6,996 nt of DNA from an uncultured Spirochaetales bacterium (GTDB lineage: Bacteria > Spirochaetota > Spirochaetia > Sphaerochaetales > Sphaerochaetaceae), in NCBI GenBank assembly GCA_945947045.1, contig CAMEXG010000110.1, forward strand, positions 1 to 6,996, read 5' to 3'. Position 1 is the stretch's first letter, and each line of letters opens with the position of its first letter. Below the pieces are notes generated by a model that saw only the letters and a list, made by a program, of their open reading frames with translations, made no database searches and was not told the DNA's origin. The translations under genes and the position numbers were made by a program. Shown here piece by piece: positions 1 through 6,967 of this stretch.

Positions 1-1750
1 TTGTAGCATTCCAAATCTTGTTTGCAAATCTGGAACCAAGCTTAAATGAGTTCATATCTATCTGAACGTCCTGTCCCTGAGCTGCAAGGAAGCAGAGTGT
101 AAACTTCATGGCGTCAGCGCCATATTCGTCGATTACATCCAACGGGTCGATTCCGTTTCCAAGAGATTTGGACATCTTTCTTCCCTGTGTATCTCTTACA
201 AGACCTGTAATGACGATATCTTTGAAAGGCGCCTTACCCAAGAACTCTTCACTTGCCATTATCATTCTGCTGATCCAGAAGAAGATAATGTCATATGCAG
301 AAACAAGAGTATTTGTCTGGAAGAACTTATCGAAATCAGGAGTCTTTTCAGGCCAGCCAAGAGTCGAGAATGGCCAAAGCCATGAAGAGAACCATGTATC
401 GAGGACATCTGTGTCCTGCTTAAGGTTATGGCTATGACACTTTGGACACTCTGTTGCATCTTCTCTTGATACAATCATTTCGCCGCAGTCTTCGCAGTAC
501 CATACAGGAATTCTATGTCCCCACCAAAGCTGACGTGAAATACACCAGTCCTTGATAGTCTCCATCCAGTGGATATAAGTATTCTCCCATCTCTTTGGAT
601 AGAACTGGATATCTCCCTTCTTCCAAGCGTCTATGGCCTTATCAGCCATACCGCGCATCTTTACAAACCACTGCTCGGAAAGATATGGTTCTACGATTGT
701 ATGACATCTATAACAATGTCCGACTTCATGGTTGTAGTCTTTCTCGCTTACCAGATATCCCTTCTCCTTCAGCTCTTCAGCAACCATCTTTCTTGCTTCC
801 TGAGCAGGAACACCTCTATACTTTTCAGGACAGTTGTCATTCATTGTTCCATCAGGATTAAGGACATTGATGGCTTCCAGGTTGTGTCTCTTTCCACACT
901 CCCAGTCATTAGGGTCATGGGCAGGAGTAATTTTTACCATACCGGTACCGAAACCGAGTTCAACGAAGGAATCAGCAATAATCGGGATTTCTCTATCTGT
1001 AAGAGGAAGTCTAAGCTTCTTTCCAACTATATCCTTATATCTTTCATCTTCCGGGTTTACTGCGACTGCAACATCTCCAAACATAGTCTCAGGTCTAGTT
1101 GTCGCAACTGTAATCCAACCGGAACCGTCTGCATATGGATATCTTACGTCATAGAGTTTTCCAGGAACATTCTCATATTCGACTTCATCGTCAGCCAAGG
1201 CTGTTCCACACTTCGGACAGTAGTTTACAAGGTACTTGCCCTTGTAGATCAACCCCCTCTCATAGAGAGTTACAAATGCTTCTCTTACTGCCTTGGATAG
1301 TCCCTCATCCATTGTGAACCTTTCGTGATCCCAGTCACAGGAACAACCCATCTTCTCAAGCTGGCTCTTTATAATATTATGATGCTTGTCTTTTACAGCC
1401 CAAGTACGCTCCAAAAACTTCTCTCTTCCAAGATCCTGACGTCTCAAGCCTTCTTTTGCAAGCTGTCTTTCAACAACATTCTGAGTTGCAATACCTGCAT
1501 GGTCTGTTCCAGGCACCCAAAGAGTAGGCACACCTGTCATTCTCTTATACCTGATTATTATATCCTGCAAGCTGTTATTTAAAGCATGACCCATATGGAG
1601 GACGCCAGTGACGTTTGGAGGTGGCATGACGACAGTAAAATGTCCTTCACCACTTCTGGGAGCAAACTCCTCTTTCTCTTTCCATTCGCTGTAAATGCGG
1701 TCCTCGAAATCTTTTGGGTTATAGGCTTTTGCCAATTCCACGGCTTTCAT
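1..1750 (-). CDS. valS: valyl-tRNA synthetase, N-terminal 583 residues (partial, runs off the left edge)
   Basis: Class I aminoacyl-tRNA synthetase that charges tRNA-Val with valine in the cytoplasm. Translating the minus strand from the ATG at 1750-1748 gives 583 open codons to the edge. Visible in order: PPPNVTG at residues 43-49; the HIGH signature as HMGH at 52-55; a CPKC zinc pair shortly after it; the inserted editing domain (CP1), with the ATTRPET stretch and the GTGMVKITPAHDPND stretch that clears mischarged threonine; a second zinc cluster made of YCEDC and CPKC; WFSSWLWPFSTLGW; and the catalytic loop KMSKS at 525-529. The family is usually about 880 residues, so the anticodon-binding domain and the C-terminal coiled coil lie outside the window. 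The start is supported by a GGAGG ten bases upstream and by the family-typical N-terminus (NPKDFEDRIYSEW). It is divergent from the MATE gene. No frameshift or missing catalytic residue was seen. Confidence 0.97.
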   Translation of the reverse strand, partial: MKAVELAKAYNPKDFEDRIYSEWKEKEEFAPRSGEGHFTVVMPPPNVTGVLHMGHALNNSLQDIIIRYKRMTGVPTLWVPGTDHAGIATQNVVERQLAKEGLRRQDLGREKFLERTWAVKDKHHNIIKSQLEKMGCSCDWDHERFTMDEGLSKAVREAFVTLYERGLIYKGKYLVNYCPKCGTALADDEVEYENVPGKLYDVRYPYADGSGWITVATTRPETMFGDVAVAVNPEDERYKDIVGKKLRLPLTDREIPIIADSFVELGFGTGMVKITPAHDPNDWECGKRHNLEAINVLNPDGTMNDNCPEKYRGVPAQEARKMVAEELKEKGYLVSEKDYNHEVGHCYRCHTIVEPYLSEQWFVKMRGMADKAIDAWKKGDIQFYPKRWENTYIHWMETIKDWCISRQLWWGHRIPVWYCEDCGEMIVSREDATECPKCHSHNLKQDTDVLDTWFSSWLWPFSTLGWPEKTPDFDKFFQTNTLVSAYDIIFFWISRMIMASEEFLGKAPFKDIVITGLVRDTQGRKMSKSLGNGIDPLDVIDEYGADAMKFTLCFLAAQGQDVQIDMNSFKLGSRFANKIWNAT

Positions 1751-1760
1751 GTTAAAAAGT

Positions 1761-1765
1761 CCTCC
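1761..1765 (-). promoter_or_regulatory. Shine-Dalgarno sequence of valS
   Basis: On the minus strand this reads GGAGG, separated by ten bases (ACTTTTTAAC) from the valS ATG at 1750. It fixes the start codon of the synthetase; no competing in-frame start with a comparable site was noticed. Confidence 0.8.
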
Positions 1766-1787
1766 GTCGCCGTTAATGGTATCAAAA

Positions 1788-1799
1788 AAGAGTGCTCTT
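1788..1799. repeat. 12-bp inverted repeat (possible operator) in the divergent region
   Basis: The sequence AAGAG-TG-CTCTT has two perfect 5-base arms around a 2-base centre. It lies between the two divergent genes and within the 17-base spacer of the weak valS promoter candidate, where a repressor could act. Short inverted repeats of this size also occur by chance, so the operator role is only a possibility. Confidence 0.25.
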
Positions 1800-1852
1800 A
1801 ACAATGGAAAGAGTATATCCCTTTTTTTGTCCATTTATGATAAATTGAAGCT

Positions 1853-3223
1853 ATGAGTGAAAACCGACAATACATTAAAATGACACAGACACCAGTGTCC
1901 TCACTTATTCCCAGACTTGCAGTTCCAACCATCGTATCAATGCTTGTCTCCTCCATTTATAATATGGCCGACACATACTTTGTATCTCAAATCGGAACAA
2001 GCGCATCTGCAGCTGTCGGTGTCGTTTTTTCCATAATGGCAATAATTCAAGCTGTAGGCTTTACAATAGGCATGGGGGGAGGAATTCTTACTTCCCGCTC
2101 TCTTGGAGCAAAAGATAAAGACAGAGCAGATACTCTGGTAACCCTTTCTTTTTTCTTCTCTCTCATCTTTGGTTTTATTCTCGCGGTTATAGGTATCGTG
2201 TTTAACAAAAGCCTAATGAGAATGCTAGGTGCAACAGAGACTATTCTACCCTTTGCGGAGGCTTACTCAAGATATATATTCCTCGCTTGTCCCTTTATGA
2301 TCGGATCATATGTAATGAATAATATCCTGCGCTCTGAAGGAAAAGCATTCTATGCAATGGTCGGTATTACTACAGGAGGCGTGTTAAACATTGCTCTGGA
2401 TCCTTTGTTTATCTTTGTCTTCGGTCTAGGCACGGCAGGAGCTGCAATCGCAACAGCCATAAGCCAGTTTATTAGCTTTATAATTCTTCTTATGGCCTTT
2501 ATTACAGGAAAGAGCGAAGCGGATATAGTGATCTCAAGAATAAGGCATTTTCAACCTTCAATGCTTCTATCGGTCATCAAGACAGGGCTTCCGTCTCTTG
2601 CAAGGCAAGGTCTTGCAAGTATTGCAACGATTCTATTAAATCTAAGCGCCGCAGTATATGGAGACGCCGCCATTGCCGCAATGAGCATTACAGGAAGAGT
2701 TACATTCTTTATCTTCTCCGCCCTCTTAGGCTTCGGGCAAGGTTTTCAACCTGTTTGTGCATATAACTGGGGGGCAGGGAAATTTGATAGGGTAAGAAAA
2801 GCTACAGTGTTCACGGCTCAGGTAGGCTCTATAATAATCGCCATCCTCTCTATACTGACTTATATATTTACACCTTCAATAATCAGAGCTTTTATAAAAG
2901 AAGATCCCATGGTAATTGAAGTCGGTACAAGGGCATTGAGAGCCCAGTGTATTCTTCTACCCTTCTGCGGAATAAATGTCACCACAAACATGGCACTTCA
3001 AGGAACAAGCCATGTTCCTTCAGCCACATTCCTTGCTATGTGTAGGCAGGGTATCTTCTATATTCCAGCTATTCTGGTTCTTCCCAGGATTCTTGGAATT
3101 ACAGGTGTCGAGATAGCTCAACCTGCTGCAGATACTTTGACTTTTACTGTCTCAACATTCTTATTTATTTCTTTCCTTAGAGAGTGCAAGGAAAAAAGTA
3201 AGAAGGACGATGTAGTTGATTGA
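1853..3223 (+). CDS. MATE family efflux transporter (complete, 456 residues)
   Basis: Inner-membrane antiporter of the multidrug and toxic compound extrusion family, expected to export cationic or aromatic compounds in exchange for Na+ or H+. The length (456) is normal for the family (about 440-480), and hydrophobic segments run through almost the whole protein, compatible with 12 helices in two pseudo-symmetric halves. Family-typical stretches are LIPRLAVPTIVSMLVSSIYN (18-37) leading to MADTYFVSQIG (38-48); GFTIGMGGG (69-77); ALDPLFIFVFGLGTAGAAIA (181-200); and GFGQGFQPVCAYNWGAGK (293-310). The C-terminus is a charged cytoplasmic tail. The start is the first ATG after an in-frame TAA at 1841-1843; only a poor GAAG lies 2-3 bases upstream, so initiation may be weak. 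The gene stands alone: divergent from valS and convergent with the sigma/anti-sigma operon. The substrate cannot be told from the sequence. Confidence 0.95.
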   Translation: MSENRQYIKMTQTPVSSLIPRLAVPTIVSMLVSSIYNMADTYFVSQIGTSASAAVGVVFSIMAIIQAVGFTIGMGGGILTSRSLGAKDKDRADTLVTLSFFFSLIFGFILAVIGIVFNKSLMRMLGATETILPFAEAYSRYIFLACPFMIGSYVMNNILRSEGKAFYAMVGITTGGVLNIALDPLFIFVFGLGTAGAAIATAISQFISFIILLMAFITGKSEADIVISRIRHFQPSMLLSVIKTGLPSLARQGLASIATILLNLSAAVYGDAAIAAMSITGRVTFFIFSALLGFGQGFQPVCAYNWGAGKFDRVRKATVFTAQVGSIIIAILSILTYIFTPSIIRAFIKEDPMVIEVGTRALRAQCILLPFCGINVTTNMALQGTSHVPSATFLAMCRQGIFYIPAILVLPRILGITGVEIAQPAADTLTFTVSTFLFISFLRECKEKSKKDDVVD

Positions 3224-3260
3224 TACAAAATAAGGTTCTATCTTGTTTACAAAAAAACTT

Positions 3261-3290
3261 AAAATGACCGTCTCTCATGATGGTCATTTT
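3261..3290. terminator. intrinsic terminator hairpin, probably bidirectional, after the MATE gene
   Basis: Perfect 9-bp arms AAAATGACC (3261-3269) and GGTCATTTT (3282-3290) enclose a 12-base loop. In the plus direction the stem ends in a short T-run (TTTTATT) and follows the MATE stop by 37 bases. In the minus direction the hairpin is followed by AAG and a run of seven T, so it could also stop leftward transcription that passes the first anti-sigma terminator. Confidence 0.7.
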
Positions 3291-3320
3291 ATTCGCTTAT
3301 GCAAAACCACAGGAATAGAA

Positions 3321-3344
3321 AAGGACCCGATTTTTCGAGTCCTT
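3321..3344 (-). terminator. intrinsic terminator after the anti-sigma gene
   Basis: Read on the minus strand, AAGGACTCGA, loop AAAA, TCGGGTCCTT forms a 10-bp stem with a single G-U pair, followed by a T-rich TTCTATTCC. It begins five bases after the anti-sigma stop codon, which places it as the end of the cysS-sigma-anti-sigma transcript. Confidence 0.75.
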
Positions 3345-3349
3345 AGTAA

Positions 3350-3889
3350 TCATTCCCCTTTTTCTTCCAAAGGCTGGAGACCTTTAATGGAAATATCCAC
3401 CTGATAGCCTTTACCATCTAGATATTGAAGTATCTCTTCAAGAGTATAGTCGTCGAGACTATTTTTACCCGATGAGACAAGTCTGACATTTTCACTATCT
3501 GCATTTACGGAGAAAGAAGGAAGAATATCATTTGTTTCTTTTGCGTTAGATCCAAAGAATACAAAACCTCCTACGAAGATGAAGACAGCTGCAGCTGCCG
3601 CTGTAATTGCAGTAGGAATGCTCATCTGTATTTTTCTTCTGAAGAAAGAAACCTGTCTGCCTTCCCCGAAACACTTTGCATCAAGCTTCTTGTAAATGGC
3701 ATCCTTATTCCTATTAAGCTCCTCTTCCAGGAAAACATCTTTCTGGATCTTTTCGTCCAGCTTTTTCATGTCCTCAAGAAGATTCCTGCAGGCGGCGCAG
3801 TGCTCCAAGTGTTCCTTCACCTGAGTTTTATATGGCTCTTTCAGTTCTCCATCCATATATGCGGACAGCATCTGCAGATCAATACACAT
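3350..3889 (-). CDS. membrane-anchored zinc-binding (ZAS/zf-HC2) anti-sigma factor, 179 residues
   Basis: Predicted to hold the sigma factor encoded just upstream in an inactive complex at the inner membrane. From the ATG at 3889, the N-terminal cytoplasmic part has Cys2, 24 residues, His27, three residues, Cys31, two residues, Cys34: the HCC zinc pattern of the ZAS family. YMDGEL lies near residues 11-16, and a charged helix-rich linker follows. A single hydrophobic segment at about 90-113 (Ala-rich, then FIFVGGFVFF) is the membrane span. About 65 residues remain outside the cytoplasm, with no domain I recognise. A longer reading frame extends to an ATG at 3919, but 3889 is preferred: it has a perfect GGAGG six bases upstream and gives the family-typical MCIDL start. 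The gene overlaps the sigma gene by 11 bases, which suggests translational coupling and matched amounts of the two proteins. Function is inferred from motif and neighbour. Confidence 0.88.
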   Translation of the reverse strand: MCIDLQMLSAYMDGELKEPYKTQVKEHLEHCAACRNLLEDMKKLDEKIQKDVFLEEELNRNKDAIYKKLDAKCFGEGRQVSFFRRKIQMSIPTAITAAAAAVFIFVGGFVFFGSNAKETNDILPSFSVNADSENVRLVSSGKNSLDDYTLEEILQYLDGKGYQVDISIKGLQPLEEKGE

Positions 3890-4412
3890 CTTTATCCTCC
3901 GCGGAAAGAATCTCTTCAAGCTTTTTTCTAGCTCTATGGACCCTCACCTTTACGTTTGTTTCAGAGATACCCAGGATCTTTCCTATGGCTTTATAGTCAA
4001 GCCCTGAATACTCTTTAAGCTGTATTACGCTCCTCAAATTCTCTGGCAGAGCATTTACTGCATCTCTAACAGCCTTTCTATCCTCTTCTTCCATGACAGC
4101 TTTGGAGGAGTCAAAATAGTTTGCAGTTTCACTTGGCATCTTTTTGACTTTATCTACAAGCTGTATCTCTCTCTTGTTCCTTCGAACATGATTAAGAGCC
4201 AGATTCTTGGAAACTCTCAACAGCCAATACTTGGCGTCATCCATGGTCGGGAAGGAAATATTCTTAACATAAAAACGTTCGAAAGTTTCCTGGACCAAGT
4301 CTTCCGCTATTTCCTGATTGTATACGATGTGCATCACCACTTGCATAAGAAGTGTGTAATTAGCATCGTATACTTTCCTGAAATCTTCCCGGTTGGTACT
4401 TTTGATTTCCAT
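3879..4412 (-). CDS. RNA polymerase ECF-type sigma-70 family factor, 177 residues
   Basis: Alternative sigma factor that directs RNA polymerase to a stress regulon. The length is typical of the extracytoplasmic-function group, and only regions 2 and 4 are present. Region 2 spans about residues 11-80 and includes the conserved core-binding helix around IAEDLVQETFERFY (35-48) and the -10 recognition helix around DAKYWLLRVSKNLALNHVRR (59-78). A charged linker follows. Region 4 spans about 114-167, with LPENLRSVIQLKEYSGLDY and the helix-turn-helix KAIGKILGISETNVKVRVHR (141-160). The start is the first good ATG after the cysS stop; the nearest purine-rich site (AGGA) is 14 bases away, a long spacing, so initiation may depend on ribosomes arriving from cysS. 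It is followed by its presumed anti-sigma factor with an 11-base overlap. The target regulon cannot be read from this window. Confidence 0.93.
   Translation of the reverse strand: MEIKSTNREDFRKVYDANYTLLMQVVMHIVYNQEIAEDLVQETFERFYVKNISFPTMDDAKYWLLRVSKNLALNHVRRNKREIQLVDKVKKMPSETANYFDSSKAVMEEEDRKAVRDAVNALPENLRSVIQLKEYSGLDYKAIGKILGISETNVKVRVHRARKKLEEILSAEDKDVY
3896..3900 (-). promoter_or_regulatory. Shine-Dalgarno of the anti-sigma gene, inside the sigma gene
   Basis: GGAGG on the minus strand lies six bases before the ATG at 3889 and within the last codons of the sigma gene (Ala-Glu-Asp region). It decides the start in favour of 3889 over the ATG at 3919 and indicates that ribosomes finishing the sigma gene can reinitiate locally. 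Confidence 0.8.
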
Positions 4413-4439
4413 CTTATTAACAAATTTCCTACCTAATGG

Positions 4440-5843
4440 TTACATTATTTTTTGAAGAATTGGTCCCTGTGGGGTATCTTTTACAATATAACCCCTAGTT
4501 TCCAGCTCTTTTCTAATCTCATCGGCTCTCTGATAGTTCTTTTCAGCCTTAGCCTGCCTTCTCTCTTCAACAAGCTTCCACTCCTCTTCTCCTCCAACCT
4601 TCTCCTCTTTCTTGGCCTCTATTTTATCGAGATCCAAGCCAAGAACTTTATCCATGGAATAGAGAAGAGAAAGTTTTTCTGCGTCACTTATAGAACCATC
4701 TTTAATCATCTTCCACATGACAGCCAATGCCTCCGGGCATCTCAGGTCATTATAGAGGGCGGCAAAGAAAGAATCTTTATAGGCCTGAGCCTTCTCCCCA
4801 AGAGAAGCTGCTGGCTTGGATTTTGTCTTGAGTTCAGCTACTACTCCATTAAGTCTCTCCCTAGCGATTTTTGCATGGTCGAGAGCTTCATAAGAGAACT
4901 TAAGCTGTGTGCGATAGTGTCCGCCAAGGCAGAAATATCTGTAGTCTAGAGCCTCGTATCCATGAGAAACCAAAACAGGAAGGGTCAAGAACTCTCCTGA
5001 GGACTTGCTCATTTTTCCCTTGTCGTTTAAAAGGAATTCGCCATGGCACCAGTAGTTTACCCATTTGTGGCCTGTTGCAGCCTCACTCTGAGCTATCTCA
5101 TTGGTGTGATGGACAGGAATGGCGTCAATACCTCCACAGTGGATGTCGAAAGTCTCTCCAAGATACTTCATGCTCATGGCAGAGCATTCAATATGCCATC
5201 CGGGATATCCTCTTCCCCATGGAGAGTCCCACATCATAGCCTGTTCCCCGAATTTGCTGTTGGTAAACCACAAAACAAAGTCCTGAGGATTACGCTTATT
5301 TCCGTCCACTACTATTCTTGCTCCGCTGAGTTTATCTTCCTGCTTCTGTCCTGCAAGTTTTCCATAGTCGTCGATAGTATCGATGGAGAAGTAGACATTT
5401 CCGCCGGCAGTGTATGTATGTCCATTCTCCTCCAGTCTCTTAATCAATTCGATCATATCTGAAATATGATCTGTAGCCTTACATACTACATTAGGTCTCT
5501 TGATGTTCAAGGCCTGTTCGTCTCTAAAAAAAGCATCGGTATAGAATGCCGCGATATCCCAGACACTCTTGCCTGTCTCTCTGCTTCTCTTTCCCAGCTT
5601 GTCTTCTCCGTCATCTCCGTCTCCGGTAAGATGTCCTACGTCTGTAATATTCATTACATGTTTGACTCTATATCCAGCCTCTTCAAGAGTACGATGAAGT
5701 ATATCTTCGAAAATAAAGGTTCTTAAGTTTCCGATATGGGCATAGTTGTAGACTGTAGGACCACAACAGTACATTCCTACCTTTCCTTCTTCAATCGGTA
5801 CGAACTCCTCAACTTTGCGATCCATTGTGTTATACAGCTTCAT
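4440..5843 (-). CDS. cysS: cysteinyl-tRNA synthetase (complete, 467 residues)
   Basis: Class I synthetase that charges tRNA-Cys with cysteine in the cytoplasm. HIGH appears as HIGN (36-39) within YNYAHIGNLRTF, and KMSKS lies at 277-281 followed by SGEFLTL. The four zinc ligands that give cysteine selectivity are in place by comparison with the E. coli enzyme: a cysteine in MYCCGPTVYN (Cys26/27), Cys220 in GWHIECSAMS, and His245 and Glu249 in HHTNE. HVMNITDVGHLTGDGDDGED is family-typical. The C-terminus has the DALR-like helical region and the conserved KNYQRADEIRKEL stretch. Length matches the family (about 460-480). The frame also opens from a GTG at 5870, but 5843 is preferred because AAAGGAG lies seven bases upstream and MKLYNT is the usual N-terminus. 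It is the first gene of an apparent operon: the sigma gene starts 27 bases after its TAA, in the same frame. Confidence 0.97.
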   Translation of the reverse strand: MKLYNTMDRKVEEFVPIEEGKVGMYCCGPTVYNYAHIGNLRTFIFEDILHRTLEEAGYRVKHVMNITDVGHLTGDGDDGEDKLGKRSRETGKSVWDIAAFYTDAFFRDEQALNIKRPNVVCKATDHISDMIELIKRLEENGHTYTAGGNVYFSIDTIDDYGKLAGQKQEDKLSGARIVVDGNKRNPQDFVLWFTNSKFGEQAMMWDSPWGRGYPGWHIECSAMSMKYLGETFDIHCGGIDAIPVHHTNEIAQSEAATGHKWVNYWCHGEFLLNDKGKMSKSSGEFLTLPVLVSHGYEALDYRYFCLGGHYRTQLKFSYEALDHAKIARERLNGVVAELKTKSKPAASLGEKAQAYKDSFFAALYNDLRCPEALAVMWKMIKDGSISDAEKLSLLYSMDKVLGLDLDKIEAKKEEKVGGEEEWKLVEERRQAKAEKNYQRADEIRKELETRGYIVKDTPQGPILQKIM

Positions 5844-5850
5844 GCTTAAT

Positions 5851-5857
5851 CTCCTTT
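5851..5857 (-). promoter_or_regulatory. Shine-Dalgarno of cysS
   Basis: AAAGGAG on the minus strand, seven bases before the ATG at 5843. This strong site lies downstream of the alternative GTG at 5870 and so argues against the longer N-terminus (MPCAQRRLS) that a longest-frame call would give. Confidence 0.85.
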
Positions 5858-5878
5858 GTGCACAAGGCACTCTCTATC

Positions 5879-5884
5879 AGTATA
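5879..5884 (-). promoter_or_regulatory. candidate -10 box of the cysS-sigma-anti-sigma operon
   Basis: TATACT (within TATTATACT) on the minus strand, 35 bases before the cysS start, at a suitable distance for a short leader. No convincing -35 hexamer was found 16-18 bases upstream, so this rests on the -10 match and its position only. The surrounding 112-base gap (5844-5955) holds no gene and no T-box-like structure. Confidence 0.35.
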
Positions 5885-5955
5885 ATAGATTTGAGCACAT
5901 GATAAAAGAAGATTGGACTTCAATATATTATCTGTTTTTACGTCTATTTTTACAT

Positions 5956-6967
5956 TCACATAGAACCAATCTTTCCTTCTACACTCTTCTCTCCGCTGCT
6001 GTATATGTTCATTTCTATTCCGTCTTTTCTTAGAACAACCTTTGTCTCAATCTTTTCTTTTGTGACAGTAAAAGAGGAGGAATTGAAAGACATCGATATT
6101 GATAATCCACTGCTTTTCGACAGCTTCACCTTCCAATTCTGATAATAGAGTGAAACAGAAGCATCTATCTCTTCTTTTCCTTTTGCAAAGTTTCTCTTCG
6201 TCTCACTTTCTATTTTCACTTCTCCCAACGTAATTACTCCTCTAGAAGAAAAAGACAGAGATCTATATGAAGAGAAATAGACGGGAAGAGGCGAAAGATA
6301 AAGGGAAAAACTCACTTCCGTCTCCCCTTTTGTCAATGAGAATTTCAAACTAGTCTCCCAATCTTTACTCTCTTTCAAGAGGCTTTGTAATCTACCGTAT
6401 CCGACTCCCAGCTTCATTACATTGAAAACTAACTCACCTTTGATCAGGGAAGAAAAGAACAAGGTGTCTGTGACTGACAAATAATATGACAATGAGAGCA
6501 TTCTCATTTTACTCTCCAAGCCCAAATAGGCCACATTTATGTCTCTTCTCTCTATCAGGCTTTTCTGTATTGTATCTTCCTCTCCTTTCATAAAGGAAAA
6601 AACAAAGACCCTTGTATTATCCTTAACAAAACCGAATCCAAAACCATTTCTCTCTCCGTATAGAAAAGAAAACCAAAGATTCTTTACAGAAACAGTCGAT
6701 GACAACAAGGATGTATCTTTCTTTGGAGTTGAATAATAGAGTCCATGGGAATAAGAAAAATGAGGATTACTCAATGTTTTGACATCTCCCCCGGAATCCA
6801 CGGCACCAAAGGAGAAATGCCTGCTCTTTATCCTCATCCCCATTCGTGAAATATCGAAACTGAGTTCATCATTTTTTATACCGACGCTCATTTCGTCGAA
6901 AACAAAGGAAAAAGAGTAGAGGGAAAGGGAAAACAACAAAAAGAAAACCGACAATAATAGAAAACGT
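5956..6967 (-). CDS. exported beta-strand-rich protein of unknown function, 5'-truncated by adapter sequence
   Basis: I do not recognise the family. About 336 native codons are visible, ending in GKIGSM and a TGA at 5958-5956. The N-terminus (RFLLLSVFFLLFSLSLYS) is a strong signal-peptide core. The rest is Ser- and Phe-rich, contains no cysteine, and alternates polar and non-polar residues in many short stretches (for example LWFSFLYGERNGFGFGF, LKFSLTKGETEVSFSLYLS, SVSLYYQNWKVKLS), which suggests an outer-membrane or periplasmic beta structure. The C-terminal residue is Met, not the aromatic residue typical of BamA-inserted barrels, which weakens the barrel reading. The apparent start TTG at 6954 is almost certainly wrong: the frame stays open upstream through CTA TTA and TTT CGT into adapter at 6968, so the true start, probably one or a few codons further, is missing. 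It lies 112 bases upstream of cysS on the same strand, with no strong terminator between them. Confidence 0.7.

Larger units (their letters stand above)
1751..1852. promoter_or_regulatory. divergent intergenic region between valS and the MATE transporter gene
   Basis: These 102 bases must hold the promoters for valS (leftward) and probably the transporter (rightward). Box matches are weak. For valS, TTGTTA, 17 bases, then TACCAT (each 4 of 6 to consensus) reads on the minus strand across 1805-1777, and a lone TATACT lies at 1817-1812. For the transporter, TATGAT lies at 1836-1841, but only 11 bases from the ATG and with no good -35. A near-palindrome is centred at 1793-1794. No T-box leader (specifier loop, conserved T-box sequence, terminator hairpin) is present upstream of valS. 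Confidence 0.4.

Noticed and set aside
108..1801. Several open plus-strand frames of 60-243 codons across 108-1801
   Set aside because: They lie antisense to the uninterrupted valS frame, which contains HIGH, KMSKS, the editing motifs and zinc clusters; the plus-strand products have no recognisable features.
1836..1841. TATGAT as the -10 box of the MATE gene
   Set aside because: It is only 11 bases from the ATG and has no recognisable -35 hexamer 16-18 bases upstream; kept only as a remark in the intergenic entry.
1751..1852. T-box riboswitch upstream of valS (or in the 5844-5955 cysS leader)
   Set aside because: Both leaders are about 110 bases or shorter and lack the conserved T-box sequence, specifier hairpin and terminator/antiterminator pair.
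3224..3250. Additional hairpin AAATAAG/CTTGTTT just after the MATE stop
   Set aside because: The stem is AT-rich with a wobble pair, and the plus strand continues with an A-run rather than a T-run, so it does not look like a terminator.
4413..4442. cysS and the sigma gene as a single fused gene broken by one stop codon (both are in the same frame)
   Set aside because: The CysRS already has its full normal length and the sigma factor begins with a normal N-terminus; the shared frame has a 1-in-3 chance and is not evidence of a fusion.
4413..4450. ECF-like promoter TGTAACC, 16 bases, GTTAAT just upstream of the sigma gene (possible autoregulation)
   Set aside because: The -10-like part ends only three bases before the sigma ATG, so transcription would begin inside the gene, and GTTAAT is a poor match to a CGTC/CGTA-type box.
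4452..5726. Plus-strand open frames of 86-165 codons opposite cysS
   Set aside because: They are shadows of the cysS frame, which is fully supported by family motifs.
5893..5930. Terminator for the exported-protein gene (GAAG/CTTC hairpin followed by TTTTATC on the minus strand)
   Set aside because: Only four clean base pairs; too weak to call, so read-through into cysS cannot be excluded.
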